Made by a program: the position numbers and the translations under genes
From: Pleurocapsa sp. PCC 7327
GTDB taxonomy: Bacteria; Cyanobacteriota; Cyanobacteriia; Cyanobacteriales; Microcystaceae
Reading direction: 5' to 3'
Assembly: GCF_000317025.1 (NCBI RefSeq)
Contig: NC_019689.1
Location: 2,333,501-2,397,500, forward strand
DNA length: 64,000 nucleotides
Notes under the pieces: model-generated
The model's database searches: none
Seen by the model: the letters and a program-made list of their open reading frames with translations, nothing else
What the model was told of the DNA's origin: nothing
Part shown: piece after piece, positions 43,509 through 53,404 of the stretch
How positions within the stretch are numbered: position 1 is the first letter of the stretch
How the letters are laid out: every line of letters starts with the position of its first letter

Positions 43509-44105
43509 TCAGGAATCCAACTTTTCGCCGCTCAAAATAAAAATGGGATCGACTGCGGCGAAGATTTGATGAATTCCGCGCGTCTCCAAGCGATTGACGG
43601 CTGCTTGAACTACGTCAATATTGCGCGCTTGTAACTTTGCCAAGCCTTCTGAGATCAGGTAAAGACTTTCTAGATTGGCTGCCGTTGCGACGACTCTGCC
43701 TCCGGGTTTTAGGTATTGCCAAACTTGCTTCAAAATCTCTTCAATCGGTCGCCCTCCTTCAATACAAACGCGATCCGGCAAAGGATGCAGCCCTTCAAGA
43801 CAATCTGGGGCGCTTCCTTCGATGACTTCTACATTGGCGACGCTAAAGCGATCGCAGTTGCGACGAATCAAGCTGGCAACTTCTTCGTCTCGTTCTACTG
43901 CAATAATTTTTCCTTTGGGACAGAGCAATCCTGTTTCTACTGGAATAGTGCCAGTTCCTGCCCCAATATCCCATAAAACCGAATCGGCTTTTAATCTGAG
44001 GGCAGAGATCAACAGCAATCTTACCTCTCGCTTGCTTAAGGGAATGCCGGGCAAGCGCTCGAATAGATCGTCGGAAATGCCGGGAGTTGTATAGGGCCAA
44101 AGCAT
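43509..44105 (-). CDS. cbiT: precorrin / cobalt-precorrin C15-methyltransferase (decarboxylating), CbiT-like
   Basis: A 198-residue SAM methyltransferase. PGIPLSKREVRLLLISALRL, then LWDIGAGTGTIPVETGLL (SAM motif I), IIAVERDEEVASLIRRNC and VIEGSAPDCLEGL are characteristic of CbiT, which methylates C15 and decarboxylates C12 of the corrin precursor in cobalamin synthesis. RVCIEGGRPIEEILKQVWQYLKPGGRVVATA follows. Only the CbiT half is here; the CbiE part is encoded elsewhere. Start ATG 44105. Confidence 0.9.
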   Translation of the reverse strand: MLWPYTTPGISDDLFERLPGIPLSKREVRLLLISALRLKADSVLWDIGAGTGTIPVETGLLCPKGKIIAVERDEEVASLIRRNCDRFSVANVEVIEGSAPDCLEGLHPLPDRVCIEGGRPIEEILKQVWQYLKPGGRVVATAANLESLYLISEGLAKLQARNIDVVQAAVNRLETRGIHQIFAAVDPIFILSGEKLDS

Positions 44106-44752
44106 AGCGATCGCAAAGACGAACGACGGACGAGGAGATAGACATCAGAAATGATTTTCCTTGCCAAATCTTTTTCTTGTCCTCGACTTCTTCTATTTTC
44201 GACTAACTTCTTAAGTTGTGATGGTGCAATTTCTATAATTTCTATAGAAGTCAATATGGCAAAGAAGCGATCCTTTGAGTGCGAGAAATTGTGCAAAAGA
44301 ATTAACCTCGCATTTACTTTCCGGATTCCCAAGGAAAATATTCCGATATTTTGGTTTTTAATGGCTCAAAATAGCAATAATTGCCAATTTAAGGAAATTA
44401 TACCCTAAGGAATCGGTGTTTGCTTCTTCTAACGTCTTTACAGATACAATATCCAGGATAAGCTAACCAGACAATTGCAATACGATTGCAATAATGATGG
44501 TAGAAATGTCTAAAAGCTAGATTTTTCTGGTAAATTTACAAAAAACTCAAGAAATGTCTGGACTCTGTTTCGCTCAGCTTGCAACAAAAGGCATGTTAGA
44601 GCGAGCCAGACTATTTGAGAATTTAATAAAGACATTTGCTTAAAACCAACAGACAAAATCTAGCATCAATTCCCTCTACCCTGACCGAGAAAAGAAACTA
44701 ACGATCTCAACAGCAAGATTTTAGTGACTCTCTAATAGATTGCCTAACTGTT
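44106..44752. other. intergenic region, 647 bp
   Basis: The longest gap in the window, between the divergent cbiT and an OmpR-type gene. A plus-strand frame at 44151-44408 has no coding character or family resemblance. AT-rich stretches alternate with HIP1-like sites. I see no hairpin, riboswitch-like B12 box or tRNA that I can support. Confidence 0.35.
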
Positions 44753-45478
44753 ATGGTTGTTCCCTCCGCTCAAAATAAAATAATGGTTGTAGATGACGAT
44801 CCGGCAGTTCGTTACCTAATTTCTCGTTTTTTTAGCTATAATAACTATGAAATTGCCGCCGCAGAAGATGCGAAAACTGCTCGTAAAATCTTCCAAATAT
44901 TTCAACCAGATTTGGTAATTTTAGATGTCAATCTTCCCGACGATAGTGGCTTCAATCTCTGCCAAGAAATTCGTCAAACAGGGAAATTTGTTTTGATGTT
45001 AACCTGTCTTACAGATGCCAATTATGTATTAAAAGGATTTGAAAGAGGAGCTGACGATTATCAAACTAAACCATTTAATCTAGAGATTCTCAAGGCTAAA
45101 ATTGAAGCCTTATTAAAACGACGACAGGTTCCTAATGACGTAATATCTCCCCTGGTTTCTTCTTATTCACCCCGCCTCATTTTTGATAACTTAATTATCG
45201 ATCCTCAAAAATTCGAGGTAGTAGTAGGAGAAAAAATAGTATCTCTAACCGCTTTAGAGTTTGAGTTGTTGTATTTTTTAGCTAGCCATCCCGATCGCGT
45301 TTGGGAACGTTCGGAATTAATTTTATCAGTCTGGAGTCAAAATGATGAGATCGGTGCCGAAAGGAAAGTTGACGTTCATATCGGTCAAATTCGTAAAAAA
45401 ATCGGCGATTTTGACAGCAAATGGATTAAGACTATTCGCGGTAAAGGTTATATGTTTGAGCCACCTGTTTGGAAATAG
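44753..45478 (+). CDS. OmpR-family response regulator
   Basis: A 241-residue regulator. The receiver has the acidic DDD at residues 14-16, phosphoacceptor Asp58 (LVILDVNLPDDSGF), Thr in LMLTCLTD and Lys106 (YQTKPFN), all as expected. The C-terminal winged HTH (SLTALEFELLYFLASHPDRVWERSELILSVW, RKVDVHIGQIRKKIGD, TIRGKGYMF) binds DNA. It has no adjacent histidine kinase, so its partner is unknown. ATG 44753 is the first start; the internal ATG 44783 is a possible alternative. Confidence 0.92.
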   Translation: MVVPSAQNKIMVVDDDPAVRYLISRFFSYNNYEIAAAEDAKTARKIFQIFQPDLVILDVNLPDDSGFNLCQEIRQTGKFVLMLTCLTDANYVLKGFERGADDYQTKPFNLEILKAKIEALLKRRQVPNDVISPLVSSYSPRLIFDNLIIDPQKFEVVVGEKIVSLTALEFELLYFLASHPDRVWERSELILSVWSQNDEIGAERKVDVHIGQIRKKIGDFDSKWIKTIRGKGYMFEPPVWK

Positions 45479-45558
45479 GAAATGCAAATTAAAATTGCAA
45501 ATATATTAGTTTGTTAACTTGAAAATGAGCAGCAAAAAAGTAACCAATTAAAACATCG

Positions 45559-46755
45559 CTACAAAAGTTGCTGAAGCGCTTGGTCTACTCTTTTGCTCAC
45601 GGCTTCCCAAGAATATTCTGCCTTAACCAATTCGTAAGCAGCAGCAGTCAGTTTCTCAACTAGGGCATTTTTCGACCAAAGCTGTTCTACGGCATCGGTT
45701 ATCGCTTCAATTTCGTCTCTAATTAAGAGATGCTCGCTATCTCTGACGTTTAATCCCTCTGCCCCTTTAGTAGTACTGACTGCCGGACAACCAGATGCAA
45801 AAGCCTCCAGAAGTTTTAAACGAGTGCCTCCTCCTTGCTGTAAAGGAACGACCATAACACTAGCAGCAGCTAAATAAGGTCGAATGTCTGGAACGCTTCC
45901 GGTCACGATGATTCCCGGTTCTAACTCGGCAGCTTGCAGCATCGATTTGGTCGGGCTTCGTCCTACCAGCAGCAGGCGACAATTTGGGTTAATTTTTCGC
46001 AGTCGAGGATAAATTTCTTCTATGAGTAACTTCGCTGCAACTTTGTTGGGAGGATAAGAAAAAGTTCCCATGTAGATTAAATTGTGTTGTTTTTCCCCGA
46101 ACCCTTCAGGAGGATTGCATTGCTTGAGGCGAACGCAGTCATAGGAAGCTACATCAATTCCGTTAGGAATCGCTTGGGGTTGAAATTGCCGCCCGTACAA
46201 CGTCTTTACAAGAGCGACATCTTCTTCGCTACAAACCCATGTTTGATCGGCTTTACGAATAAAATCTAACTCGATCGATTTAAGGCGCGGCAATCTCATT
46301 TTTAAGGCGCCGTGTTTTTGCTCGAAGAGATCTGCTTCAATATTGTGTTCGTCAAAGATAATTCGACATTTTTGGCGTTTTATAATTTTAAGATAGCGAT
46401 ACAACCATATCTCTTCGACTATAGTTAAATCTGGCTGAAATTCTGCTAATACTTTTTCTAATTCTTTGGCAGCAGCTTGTTGATACAACCTATCCACATC
46501 GGGATGGGCATTGGGGCGAAGCAACCAGGCACGGCGTTTCCAATTTTCCCAAGACGAAACGGACTTGGCAAGCGTGTAGGGATACCAAAAGTCAATTCCT
46601 GCGGGCACTTGCGAACTCGCGCTCCACTGACAGATAGAAAAAACCCCTACCGAGCCATATTGCATCATAATGTTGATATTTTGCCAGTTGCGCAGCTCCA
46701 CGCCACCTGCTGGGGGGTAGGGTTTTTCCTTGGTAATAAAGAGAGTACGAACCAC
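45559..46755 (-). CDS. family 4 glycosyltransferase
   Basis: A 398-residue GT-B protein. The N-terminal domain starts FITKEKPYPPAGGVELRNWQNI, the C-terminal one has NLIYMGTFSYPPNKVAAKLLIEEIYPRL, LLLVGRSPTKSMLQAAE and VPLQQGGGTRLKLLEAFASGCPAVSTTKGAEGLNV, with the typical donor-binding GGGTRLKLLEA. It stands apart from the exopolysaccharide locus at 24-30 kb and its sugar is unknown. Confidence 0.92.
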   Translation of the reverse strand: MVRTLFITKEKPYPPAGGVELRNWQNINIMMQYGSVGVFSICQWSASSQVPAGIDFWYPYTLAKSVSSWENWKRRAWLLRPNAHPDVDRLYQQAAAKELEKVLAEFQPDLTIVEEIWLYRYLKIIKRQKCRIIFDEHNIEADLFEQKHGALKMRLPRLKSIELDFIRKADQTWVCSEEDVALVKTLYGRQFQPQAIPNGIDVASYDCVRLKQCNPPEGFGEKQHNLIYMGTFSYPPNKVAAKLLIEEIYPRLRKINPNCRLLLVGRSPTKSMLQAAELEPGIIVTGSVPDIRPYLAAASVMVVPLQQGGGTRLKLLEAFASGCPAVSTTKGAEGLNVRDSEHLLIRDEIEAITDAVEQLWSKNALVEKLTAAAYELVKAEYSWEAVSKRVDQALQQLL

Positions 46756-46813
46756 GTTATATTATGCAAATATTGTGTTTTTCTTAATGTATCAAGCTCT
46801 CTTGCAAATAACA

Positions 46814-47008
46814 TCATCCTTGTGGTTCGATGACTTCAAATTCTGCCTCTTCTAAAGACAAAAAAAGTGGCTCGTCGCTCTTTTCAAGCGGATTTTCCTC
46901 TAACTTGACTATCCAACGTCCCGACGTTTCCCTTGCTAGGATCCGTCCCAGAATCCCTGCTGCATAATCGGGATAAAGTACCCGAACCAGGGTTCCTACC
47001 TGTACCAT
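46814..47008 (-). CDS. small SH3-like conserved protein, 64 aa
   Basis: From ATG 47008 (MVQVGTLVRVLYPDYAAGILGRILARETSGRWIVKL) the protein has a beta-rich pattern like an SH3-type barrel, with an acidic C-terminus (EEAEFEVIEPQG). A longer frame from 47029 adds eight residues but seems unneeded. Small cyanobacterial proteins of this kind are common and uncharacterised. It is 58 bp from the start of the glycosyltransferase on the same strand, so the pair might be co-transcribed. Confidence 0.72.
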   Translation of the reverse strand: MVQVGTLVRVLYPDYAAGILGRILARETSGRWIVKLEENPLEKSDEPLFLSLEEAEFEVIEPQG

Positions 47009-47173
47009 TGCTTCACTGTGACATATCATAGCTTAGTTAAGTCCTGATTAATAATAGGTTAAAAGAGGAGCAAAAAAATAGAAGATTTGGGTCTTAGCTT
47101 TCTCAGCTTTGTTGCTCCGCGCTATAAACAAGGCTAATGAATACTTAGAAGACATCTGAAAAGTAAAAAACGC

Positions 47174-48148
47174 GGCTCATGTGTAAAATATGTGCAGGAG
47201 AAGTAATGTCAGCATGCTATGGAATTTCCCCTGAACGATTTGCTCAATCGAGACAAATGCACGCAATTTTGGAGCATTTTCATCCGGATGGCTTGAGCTG
47301 TCCCAACTGTAAAGCTGGGGTGGAACAAGCCCGAAGATTTAGAACCACGCATCGCTCTCAGTTGAGAGTTTATCGCTGTCGTGTGTGCGACCACACTTAC
47401 AACCTCTACAGTGGCACGTTACTAGCGCAACATCACCTGAGACCTGAACGGGTTGTGTTGTTGTTGCGAGGCATCCTCAAGGGAGAGTCCACTAAAAGCT
47501 TGGCAGGAGAATTACAGTTAAATTACAAAACGGTGTTAACCTTACCTCATCAACTGCAAGCTCGTGCCGAGCAGTTACAATCGCAGGAACCCGTACCTGA
47601 CACTCGAACTGAAACCGATGAGATGTTTCAGAAGGCGGGGGAAAAAAGGAGAGCAGCATCTTGACCCGTTTGACCCACCTCGACGACGAGCGAACAAACG
47701 ACGAGGTAAAGGCACCTAGGATCATGACCGACCACCAGTGGTTGGAACGGTTGGACGAAACAGTGGGCAAGTCCGATTGCGAGTAGTGAGGAACACTACA
47801 GGTGAAATACTGGTTAATCATGTGCATCAATTCACAGTAATTGAGAGTCAGCTCTTCACTGACGAATCAGCCAGTTATAATCACGTCATTCGTCCTCATG
47901 CTACTGTTTGTCATAGTCAGCATAAATGGGCAAGGGATGATGAGGGAGATGGGCTTCGAGAAGTTCATGTCAACACAGTTGAAGGGATGTGGACAGATAT
48001 GAGGAATTTCTTGAGCTCCTTTAAGGGTGTTCACCAAGAGCGCCTGAGTGGTTATGTTGCTATTTTTGAGTTCAAGGGAAACCTCAAACGCATCTGCCCT
48101 GCCTTCATTGCCTCACTGGTTACTCCGCACACTTCTTACTTATGAGCC
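47174..48148 (+). mobile_element. IS1595-type insertion sequence, about 975 bp
   Basis: The left end reads GGCTCATGTGTAA and the right end, reversed, GGCTCATAAGTAA, so the terminal repeats are recognisable. AAAAAACGC flanks it on both sides (47165-47173 and 48149-48157), a 9-bp direct repeat; the family normally makes 8 bp, so one base may be coincidental. Its transposase has a frameshift and a stop, so the element cannot move by itself. Confidence 0.8.
47206..48145 (+). pseudogene. IS1595/ISXO2-like transposase, broken
   Basis: The N-terminal half has a zinc ribbon (CPNCKAGVEQARRF; CRVCDHTYNLYSGT) and the start of the DDE core (ETDEMFQKAGEK). At the A6 run near 47642 the frame is lost; the needed frame reads GEQHLDPFDPPRRRANKRRGKG and then meets TAG near 47717, in place of a residue after GT. 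It continues HDRPPVVGTVGRNSGQVRLRVV, then FTDESASYNHV and VNTVEGMWTDMRNFLSSFKGVH. The A6G heptamer resembles a slippery site, but a -1 shift there does not restore the right frame. So the gene is inactive. Confidence 0.85.
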
Positions 48149-48261
48149 AAAAAACGCTACAGATGCTCGAGGAAAAAGCCTTACACCCAGAGCAGCTGAC
48201 TAATTGATAATTCGCAATTCGCCATTAAAATATAAAAACAAAGAACCCGAACTATTTGTTC

Positions 48262-48289
48262 GAGATCGGAGCGCGAGTTAACCGATCTC
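48262..48289. terminator. 8-bp stem-loop, possible terminator
   Basis: GAGATCGG (48262-48269) pairs with CCGATCTC (48282-48289). It lies 57 bp beyond the acrB stop on that strand. No T-run follows, so it is a weak candidate. Confidence 0.35.
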
Positions 48290-48345
48290 AGCGATCGCAG
48301 CAGATGCAGAATGTTTGAAGGCTGAACCTAATAACGAGAAACGAT

Positions 48346-51300
48346 CTACTCATTTTGCCCAGATGCTCGAAAAGTAGGAACGGTTTCTTCTTCAGAGGAG
48401 GGAGGCAACATGGATTCCACCGTCCGTCGGGATGGACGAGGTTTGCCCGATCCACCGCCTTTTAAGAAGGCCTCTTCTAGATTTTTAATGACGATATAAA
48501 GGATAGGAGCAAACAACAGACTCAAGAAAGTGGCTACCAACATGCCACCAAAAACGGCAGTTCCCAGAGACCAACGAGCGAGAGAACCCGCACCCTTTGC
48601 CGTCACGAGAGGCATGAAACCGACTAGGGTAGAAATTGCCGTCATGAGAATTGGTCGGAAGCGCTGTTCTGCGGCATAGAGTGCTGCTTGAGTAATGCTC
48701 ATGCCCAACTCTCGCGATTGGTTGGCAAATTCCACAATCAGAATCGCGTTTTTGCTTGCCATCCCGATGAGCATTACCAGACCCACCTGACAATAGATAT
48801 TGTTATTGACCACGGGCCAAAGTCCGCCCGCCTGGAAGATATTGGCTCTGAACCAGATGCCTCCTAGAGCGCCCAAAACGGCTAGAGGCACGGTGAGCAT
48901 GATGATAGCGGGATCGATGTAGCTTTCGTACTGAGCGGCTAGAACTAAGAAAACCATGACAAAACCCAAGCCGAAAATAATCGGCGCAGCACCGCCAGAA
49001 GATTTTTCTTCTAGGGCGGTTCCCGTCCATTCAAAGCCAAAACCGGGTTGTAAGACTTGGGCGGCTATCTCTTCCATGGCTGCGATCGCTTGTCCGGTAC
49101 TGTAACCGGGTGCGGGAGCGCCTTGAATTTTGATCGAAGGGTAGATATTGTAGTGAGCCACCGTGGGCGGATAGATAAAGTCATTGATATTAACCACGTT
49201 GCTCAGTTGTACCATGTTGCCATCGCGCGATCGCACGTACAAGCGGCTGATGTCGTCGGGATTGGAGCGAAACTCGCGGTCTGCCTGCACGTAAACCCGA
49301 TATTGTCGTTGTCCGAGGACGAAATCGTTGACGTAGTTGGAGCCAAGATAAGTTCGTAGGGTTTCAAAAATTTCGTCGATATCGACGTTGAGCGCCTTTG
49401 CCTGAGCGCGATCGATGGAAATCTCCATCTGAGGCGTGTTAGATGTGAAGGTCGTAAATACCAGCGGTCTCGGACTGGGCGATTTGAATTCGGGTCTTTG
49501 GTTGGCTGCCGCAACGAGTTTCTGGGCATTGTCGATCAGCGCTTCCATCGGAAGAAGTTGGCGGTTTTGCAACTGAAACTCAAAACCGCCAGACTGACCT
49601 AATCCGTCAACGGGAGGCGCATTCACGGCAAAGGCTAGCATGCCCGTAAGACTTCCAAGTTTCTGGTTGGCTTGAGCGAGCAATCCATAGACCGAGTTTT
49701 CTGCGCCGGGGCGTTCGTCCCAGGGTTTGAGAGGAGCAAAGCAGATCAGTTTATCGGAGCCATTACCATCAAAGCCAAAACCAACCAGACAGAATCTGCC
49801 TCGAATTCCCTTAATGTCGCTCATAAGCTTATCGATCTGTTCTGCTTGGGCGGCGGTGTAGTTGAGGGAAACGCCAGCTGGGGCTTGACCGATAATGATA
49901 AAGTATCCCTGGTCTTCTTCTGGAACAAATCCACTCGGAACGATCTGATAGATCCCTATCGTTATTACCAAACCTGCAACAAAAATGCCGACGACCAGCA
50001 TTTTAATGCGGGTCAGAAATTCTATAAACCTTCTGTATTGTCGGTTGACCCACTCGAAGAATCGATTGAACAAGCGGAAGAATGCGCCCAGAGGACCTTG
50101 GGCTTCCTGCCTGGGGCGCAGCAGGACGGCTGACATGCTCGGCGAGAAGGTGATGGCGTTAAAGGTAGACAGGGCGATCGCAAAAGCGATCGTTAGCGCG
50201 AATTGCCTGTAGACGATGCCCGTACTGCCGGGGAAGAAAGAGACGGGGATGAATACTGCCATCAATACGATTGAGGTGGCGATGACGGCTCCAAACAATT
50301 CTTCCATCGAATCGAGGGCGGCTTGCATCGGTCGCATGCCATGCTCGATTTTTTTAGCGATCGCTTCAACGACAACGATTCCGTCGTCTACGACCAACCC
50401 CGTGGCTAACACGCAGCCGAACAAGGTTAACTGGTTGAGTTCAAACCCAAACATCAACAGAAACGCCATCGCCCCAATCAGGGCAACGGGGATGGCAATG
50501 GCGGGAATTAAGGTGGTGCGCCAGTCTTGCAAGAAGACAAAGATGATCGCAACTACTAACGCGATCGCTTGCACCAGCGCCAAAACTACTTCTTGAATCG
50601 AAGAAGTGACGAATAGAGTCGGATCGAATCCCACTTCTCCTTTCATGCCAGGTGGGAATTGCTTTGATAGCTCGGCTAGTTTGGCTTTGATGGCATTAGC
50701 CGTATCCAGAGCATTGCTGCCGGGCAACTGATAGACTGGCAAACCGATGGCTGGCAAACCATTCCAGATTACGTCTGTGTCATAACTCTCTGCACCTAAT
50801 TCGGCTCGACCTACATCTTTTAGTCGAATTAGAGTGCCGTTATCCCCCACCTGAATAACCAGGTTTTCTGCTTCTTCGACGTTCTTAATCCGACCGACGG
50901 CTCGCAGGGGGATTTCATATTGTTGCTCGTCTGGAGCTGGCTGCTGACCGATTTTTCCTGCCCCCACCTGAATATTCTGTTCCTGAACGGCACTGACGAC
51001 ATCCCGAGCGTTCAGTCCCCGTGCGGCGAGTTTGTCGGGGTCGAGCCAGATCCGCATGGCATATTTCCGTTCCCCAACGAGCTGTGCCCTACCAACCCCT
51101 TTAATCCGCCTAATTTCGTCAAGAACGTACAAGTCAACGTAGTTACTGATGAATGAGGTGTCGTAGATGTACTCTCCGTTCTCATTTTTTTCTGAGTAAA
51201 AAGCCATCGCCATAAGAATGTTTGGGGAAGCTTTGTTAATTGTCACCCCCGTTTGTCTGACCACCTCTGGCAACTCTGCTTCTGCCTGAGCAACTCGATT

Positions 51301-51636
51301 TTGAACGTTAACTTGAGCAGTATTTCTGTCTACCTCTGTGGGAAAGGTAACGGTAATATTGGTAACCCCATTGTTGCTCGTGTTGGAGGACATATATTTC
51401 ATGTCCTCAACCCCGTTGATTTCTCGCTCGATAATCGTTGTGACGGTCTCTTCTGTGGTTCTCGCATCGGAACCGATGTTAGTGGCGGTCACTTGTACCT
51501 GCGTTGGGGCGATCTGCGGAAGTTTCGCGATCGGCAGTAGGGGAATGGAGATTGCTCCGACTAGGATAATTACTATGGTGCAGACTGTCGTTAGGACAGG
51601 TCGTTTGATAAAGAGAGTGGAAATAGAAAACAGCAT
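48346..51636 (-). CDS. RND multidrug efflux permease, AcrB-like
   Basis: A protein of about 1096 residues, the proton-driven pump of a tripartite efflux system. It starts MLFSISTLFIKRPVLTTV after GAGGAG; a longer frame to 51741 begins with low-complexity Ser/Pro residues and is unlikely. It has the RND pattern: first transmembrane helix, a large periplasmic loop, ATGLVVDDGIVVVEAIAKKIE with the proton-relay Asp pair in TM4, a second loop, and GLVMLIGMASKNAILIVEFANQSRELG. The membrane-fusion partner is encoded just upstream on the same strand. Substrates are probably hydrophobic toxins; no outer-membrane channel is encoded nearby. Confidence 0.93.
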   Translation of the reverse strand: MLFSISTLFIKRPVLTTVCTIVIILVGAISIPLLPIAKLPQIAPTQVQVTATNIGSDARTTEETVTTIIEREINGVEDMKYMSSNTSNNGVTNITVTFPTEVDRNTAQVNVQNRVAQAEAELPEVVRQTGVTINKASPNILMAMAFYSEKNENGEYIYDTSFISNYVDLYVLDEIRRIKGVGRAQLVGERKYAMRIWLDPDKLAARGLNARDVVSAVQEQNIQVGAGKIGQQPAPDEQQYEIPLRAVGRIKNVEEAENLVIQVGDNGTLIRLKDVGRAELGAESYDTDVIWNGLPAIGLPVYQLPGSNALDTANAIKAKLAELSKQFPPGMKGEVGFDPTLFVTSSIQEVVLALVQAIALVVAIIFVFLQDWRTTLIPAIAIPVALIGAMAFLLMFGFELNQLTLFGCVLATGLVVDDGIVVVEAIAKKIEHGMRPMQAALDSMEELFGAVIATSIVLMAVFIPVSFFPGSTGIVYRQFALTIAFAIALSTFNAITFSPSMSAVLLRPRQEAQGPLGAFFRLFNRFFEWVNRQYRRFIEFLTRIKMLVVGIFVAGLVITIGIYQIVPSGFVPEEDQGYFIIIGQAPAGVSLNYTAAQAEQIDKLMSDIKGIRGRFCLVGFGFDGNGSDKLICFAPLKPWDERPGAENSVYGLLAQANQKLGSLTGMLAFAVNAPPVDGLGQSGGFEFQLQNRQLLPMEALIDNAQKLVAAANQRPEFKSPSPRPLVFTTFTSNTPQMEISIDRAQAKALNVDIDEIFETLRTYLGSNYVNDFVLGQRQYRVYVQADREFRSNPDDISRLYVRSRDGNMVQLSNVVNINDFIYPPTVAHYNIYPSIKIQGAPAPGYSTGQAIAAMEEIAAQVLQPGFGFEWTGTALEEKSSGGAAPIIFGLGFVMVFLVLAAQYESYIDPAIIMLTVPLAVLGALGGIWFRANIFQAGGLWPVVNNNIYCQVGLVMLIGMASKNAILIVEFANQSRELGMSITQAALYAAEQRFRPILMTAISTLVGFMPLVTAKGAGSLARWSLGTAVFGGMLVATFLSLLFAPILYIVIKNLEEAFLKGGGSGKPRPSRRTVESMLPPSSEEETVPTFRASGQNE

Positions 51637-51784
51637 AAGCTCCTCGATAAGAGTGAGGGGAAGCAGAGGAACGGGAAGAGGAGGAGACAAGGGGGAGTTA
51701 GGGGATTCCGAAGAAGAGGAACCAGACAAACTACTAACCACTAACTACTAACAAATGACCAATCCCCGATCGCCTTCTCACCCA

Positions 51785-53170
51785 TTACTTCTTCTGTTCC
51801 GATGCGATCGTCTCTTGGGCAACGGGCGTTCCATCCTGGAGATTGAGCAAACCCGAAGTAATTACTTTTTCACCTGCCTTAATTCCCGATCGCACTGCGT
51901 AATCTTGCCCTTGAATGCTTCCCAGAATCACGGGCTTTTGCTTTGCTACTAATGTCGGCTTTCTTTGTTGGTTTTCTGCTTGTTGGGCGACAAAAACAAA
52001 AGCTTGTCCGCCAATGCGGGTAACGGCAGTGGTGGGAATTAACACGCCCGGTTGTTGCCCCCAAACGATTCTCGCCTTGACATATTGGTTGTCTCGCAAG
52101 CTGCCGTCATTGCGGAAGGTGGCTTTGGCGAGGATGGTTTGGTTGCTGTTATTGACATTGGGGGAGATGAACGTAACTTGACCCTTGACTGCTACCTTGC
52201 CATCTGCATCGATCGTCTCGACAGGTAGTCCGGTTCGCAATTGGGCGCGACGTTCTGTGGGAACGCTAATTCGTAGATCGAAGGTTTGGTTATTTGTAAT
52301 CGTGGTTAGTTCTTCCCCAATTTCGACGTAATCTCCTACTTTACTGGGGAAATCGCCGACTATGCCGTTAATTGGAGCAGTCACGGTGTTAAAGCCCAAC
52401 ATCTGGCTGCTGACTCCTAACTGTCCTTCAGCTCTTGCCACGGCTGCCTTTTGACTGTCTATGTTAGCTAATGCCTGTTCGACTCGTTTTTCGGCTGCTT
52501 GTAAAGATTTGACGGAGGCATTGAGCGATCCTCTCAGAGAATCGCGGGTTTTAATTCGGGATGCGAGTTGCGCTTTCCTGGTATTGAGGTCGCGGGTGCG
52601 ATTGTCTAAATCCTGTTGGGATTGTGCCCCTTCCTTGACTAGAAAAACGAAGCGAGCGTAATTTTTTTGCGCCAATTCTAATTCGGCTTGAATGTCTTGT
52701 ACGTCCGCATCTGCTCTCGCCAAATTAGCCCTAGCCTCTTCGACTTGGGCTTCTGCTCGCGCGCGTTCTGCTTCTGCTGCCCTCAAGTCAGCTTGTCTTG
52801 CATTGAGATTAGCTTTCTCGATGTTGACTTGCGAGGCGGCGGCTCTTACGTTTTCTTGCTCTCTGGTCGGTTGCAGTTCGACGATTTTCTGCCCTGCCGC
52901 GACTCTCTCGCCACTATCGACGAAAATCCGCAGAATTCGACCGTCGATTCGTGGTGCCAAGCGAACTCTCTGTTTGGCTTCGAGATTCCCTACGTATTCG
53001 CTGCTGTCGGAAACCAATCCTTTTGCGGCTGCTTGCATTTTGACCTGAAAGGCTGGCGGACCGCCAGCCCCTCCCTGCTGTTTGCCGGGGCTGCACGCTG
53101 CCGCGAGCAGAGAAAGGGCAATAGCAGTTCCCAATAACCGTTTTAAGCACGGACTGTTAGGTGTAACCAT
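51785..53170 (-). CDS. RND efflux membrane-fusion lipoprotein, AcrA/HlyD-like
   Basis: A 461-residue adaptor. The N-terminus is a lipoprotein signal (LLGTAIALSLLAAACSPG; Cys of the lipobox near residue 26), followed by a lipoyl-like half (VGNLEAKQRVRLAPRIDGRILRIFVDSGERVAAGQKIVELQ), a long coiled coil (about 110-245, rich in Ala, Arg and Gln), the second lipoyl half (NTVTAPINGIVGDFPSKVGDYV) and the beta-barrel domain. It bridges the AcrB-like pump to an outer-membrane channel. The 148-bp gap to the pump gene holds short ACTAACTA repeats. Both genes should share a promoter upstream of 53170. Confidence 0.93.
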   Translation of the reverse strand: MVTPNSPCLKRLLGTAIALSLLAAACSPGKQQGGAGGPPAFQVKMQAAAKGLVSDSSEYVGNLEAKQRVRLAPRIDGRILRIFVDSGERVAAGQKIVELQPTREQENVRAAASQVNIEKANLNARQADLRAAEAERARAEAQVEEARANLARADADVQDIQAELELAQKNYARFVFLVKEGAQSQQDLDNRTRDLNTRKAQLASRIKTRDSLRGSLNASVKSLQAAEKRVEQALANIDSQKAAVARAEGQLGVSSQMLGFNTVTAPINGIVGDFPSKVGDYVEIGEELTTITNNQTFDLRISVPTERRAQLRTGLPVETIDADGKVAVKGQVTFISPNVNNSNQTILAKATFRNDGSLRDNQYVKARIVWGQQPGVLIPTTAVTRIGGQAFVFVAQQAENQQRKPTLVAKQKPVILGSIQGQDYAVRSGIKAGEKVITSGLLNLQDGTPVAQETIASEQKK

Positions 53171-53404
53171 TAAAGTCTCAACTGGTTAGAGAATTAATTG
53201 GGTAAGAAACTCTAAGCTCTGTCGTCAGGTGGATGAAATTATTCAACCCATAAGGTAAAAATTCTGAGTCGAAAATTTTCAAAGACAATTCATGAAACAT
53301 TATATAAATCCTTTCGCGATCGCTGAATTTTTTTTCTGGCATTTCGTCATTCTACTAGATAACAAAAAAGACAAAGTTAAGAAAAGAAAATTAGAGCTAT
53401 AGCA

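Noticed and set aside
44151-44408. 85-codon frame in the gap upstream of the OmpR-type gene
   Set aside because: It has no family resemblance and looks like a chance frame.
47642-47648. Programmed -1 frameshift at AAAAAAG in the IS1595 transposase
   Set aside because: The -1 frame does not encode the conserved continuation; only +1 does, and a TAG follows in that frame.
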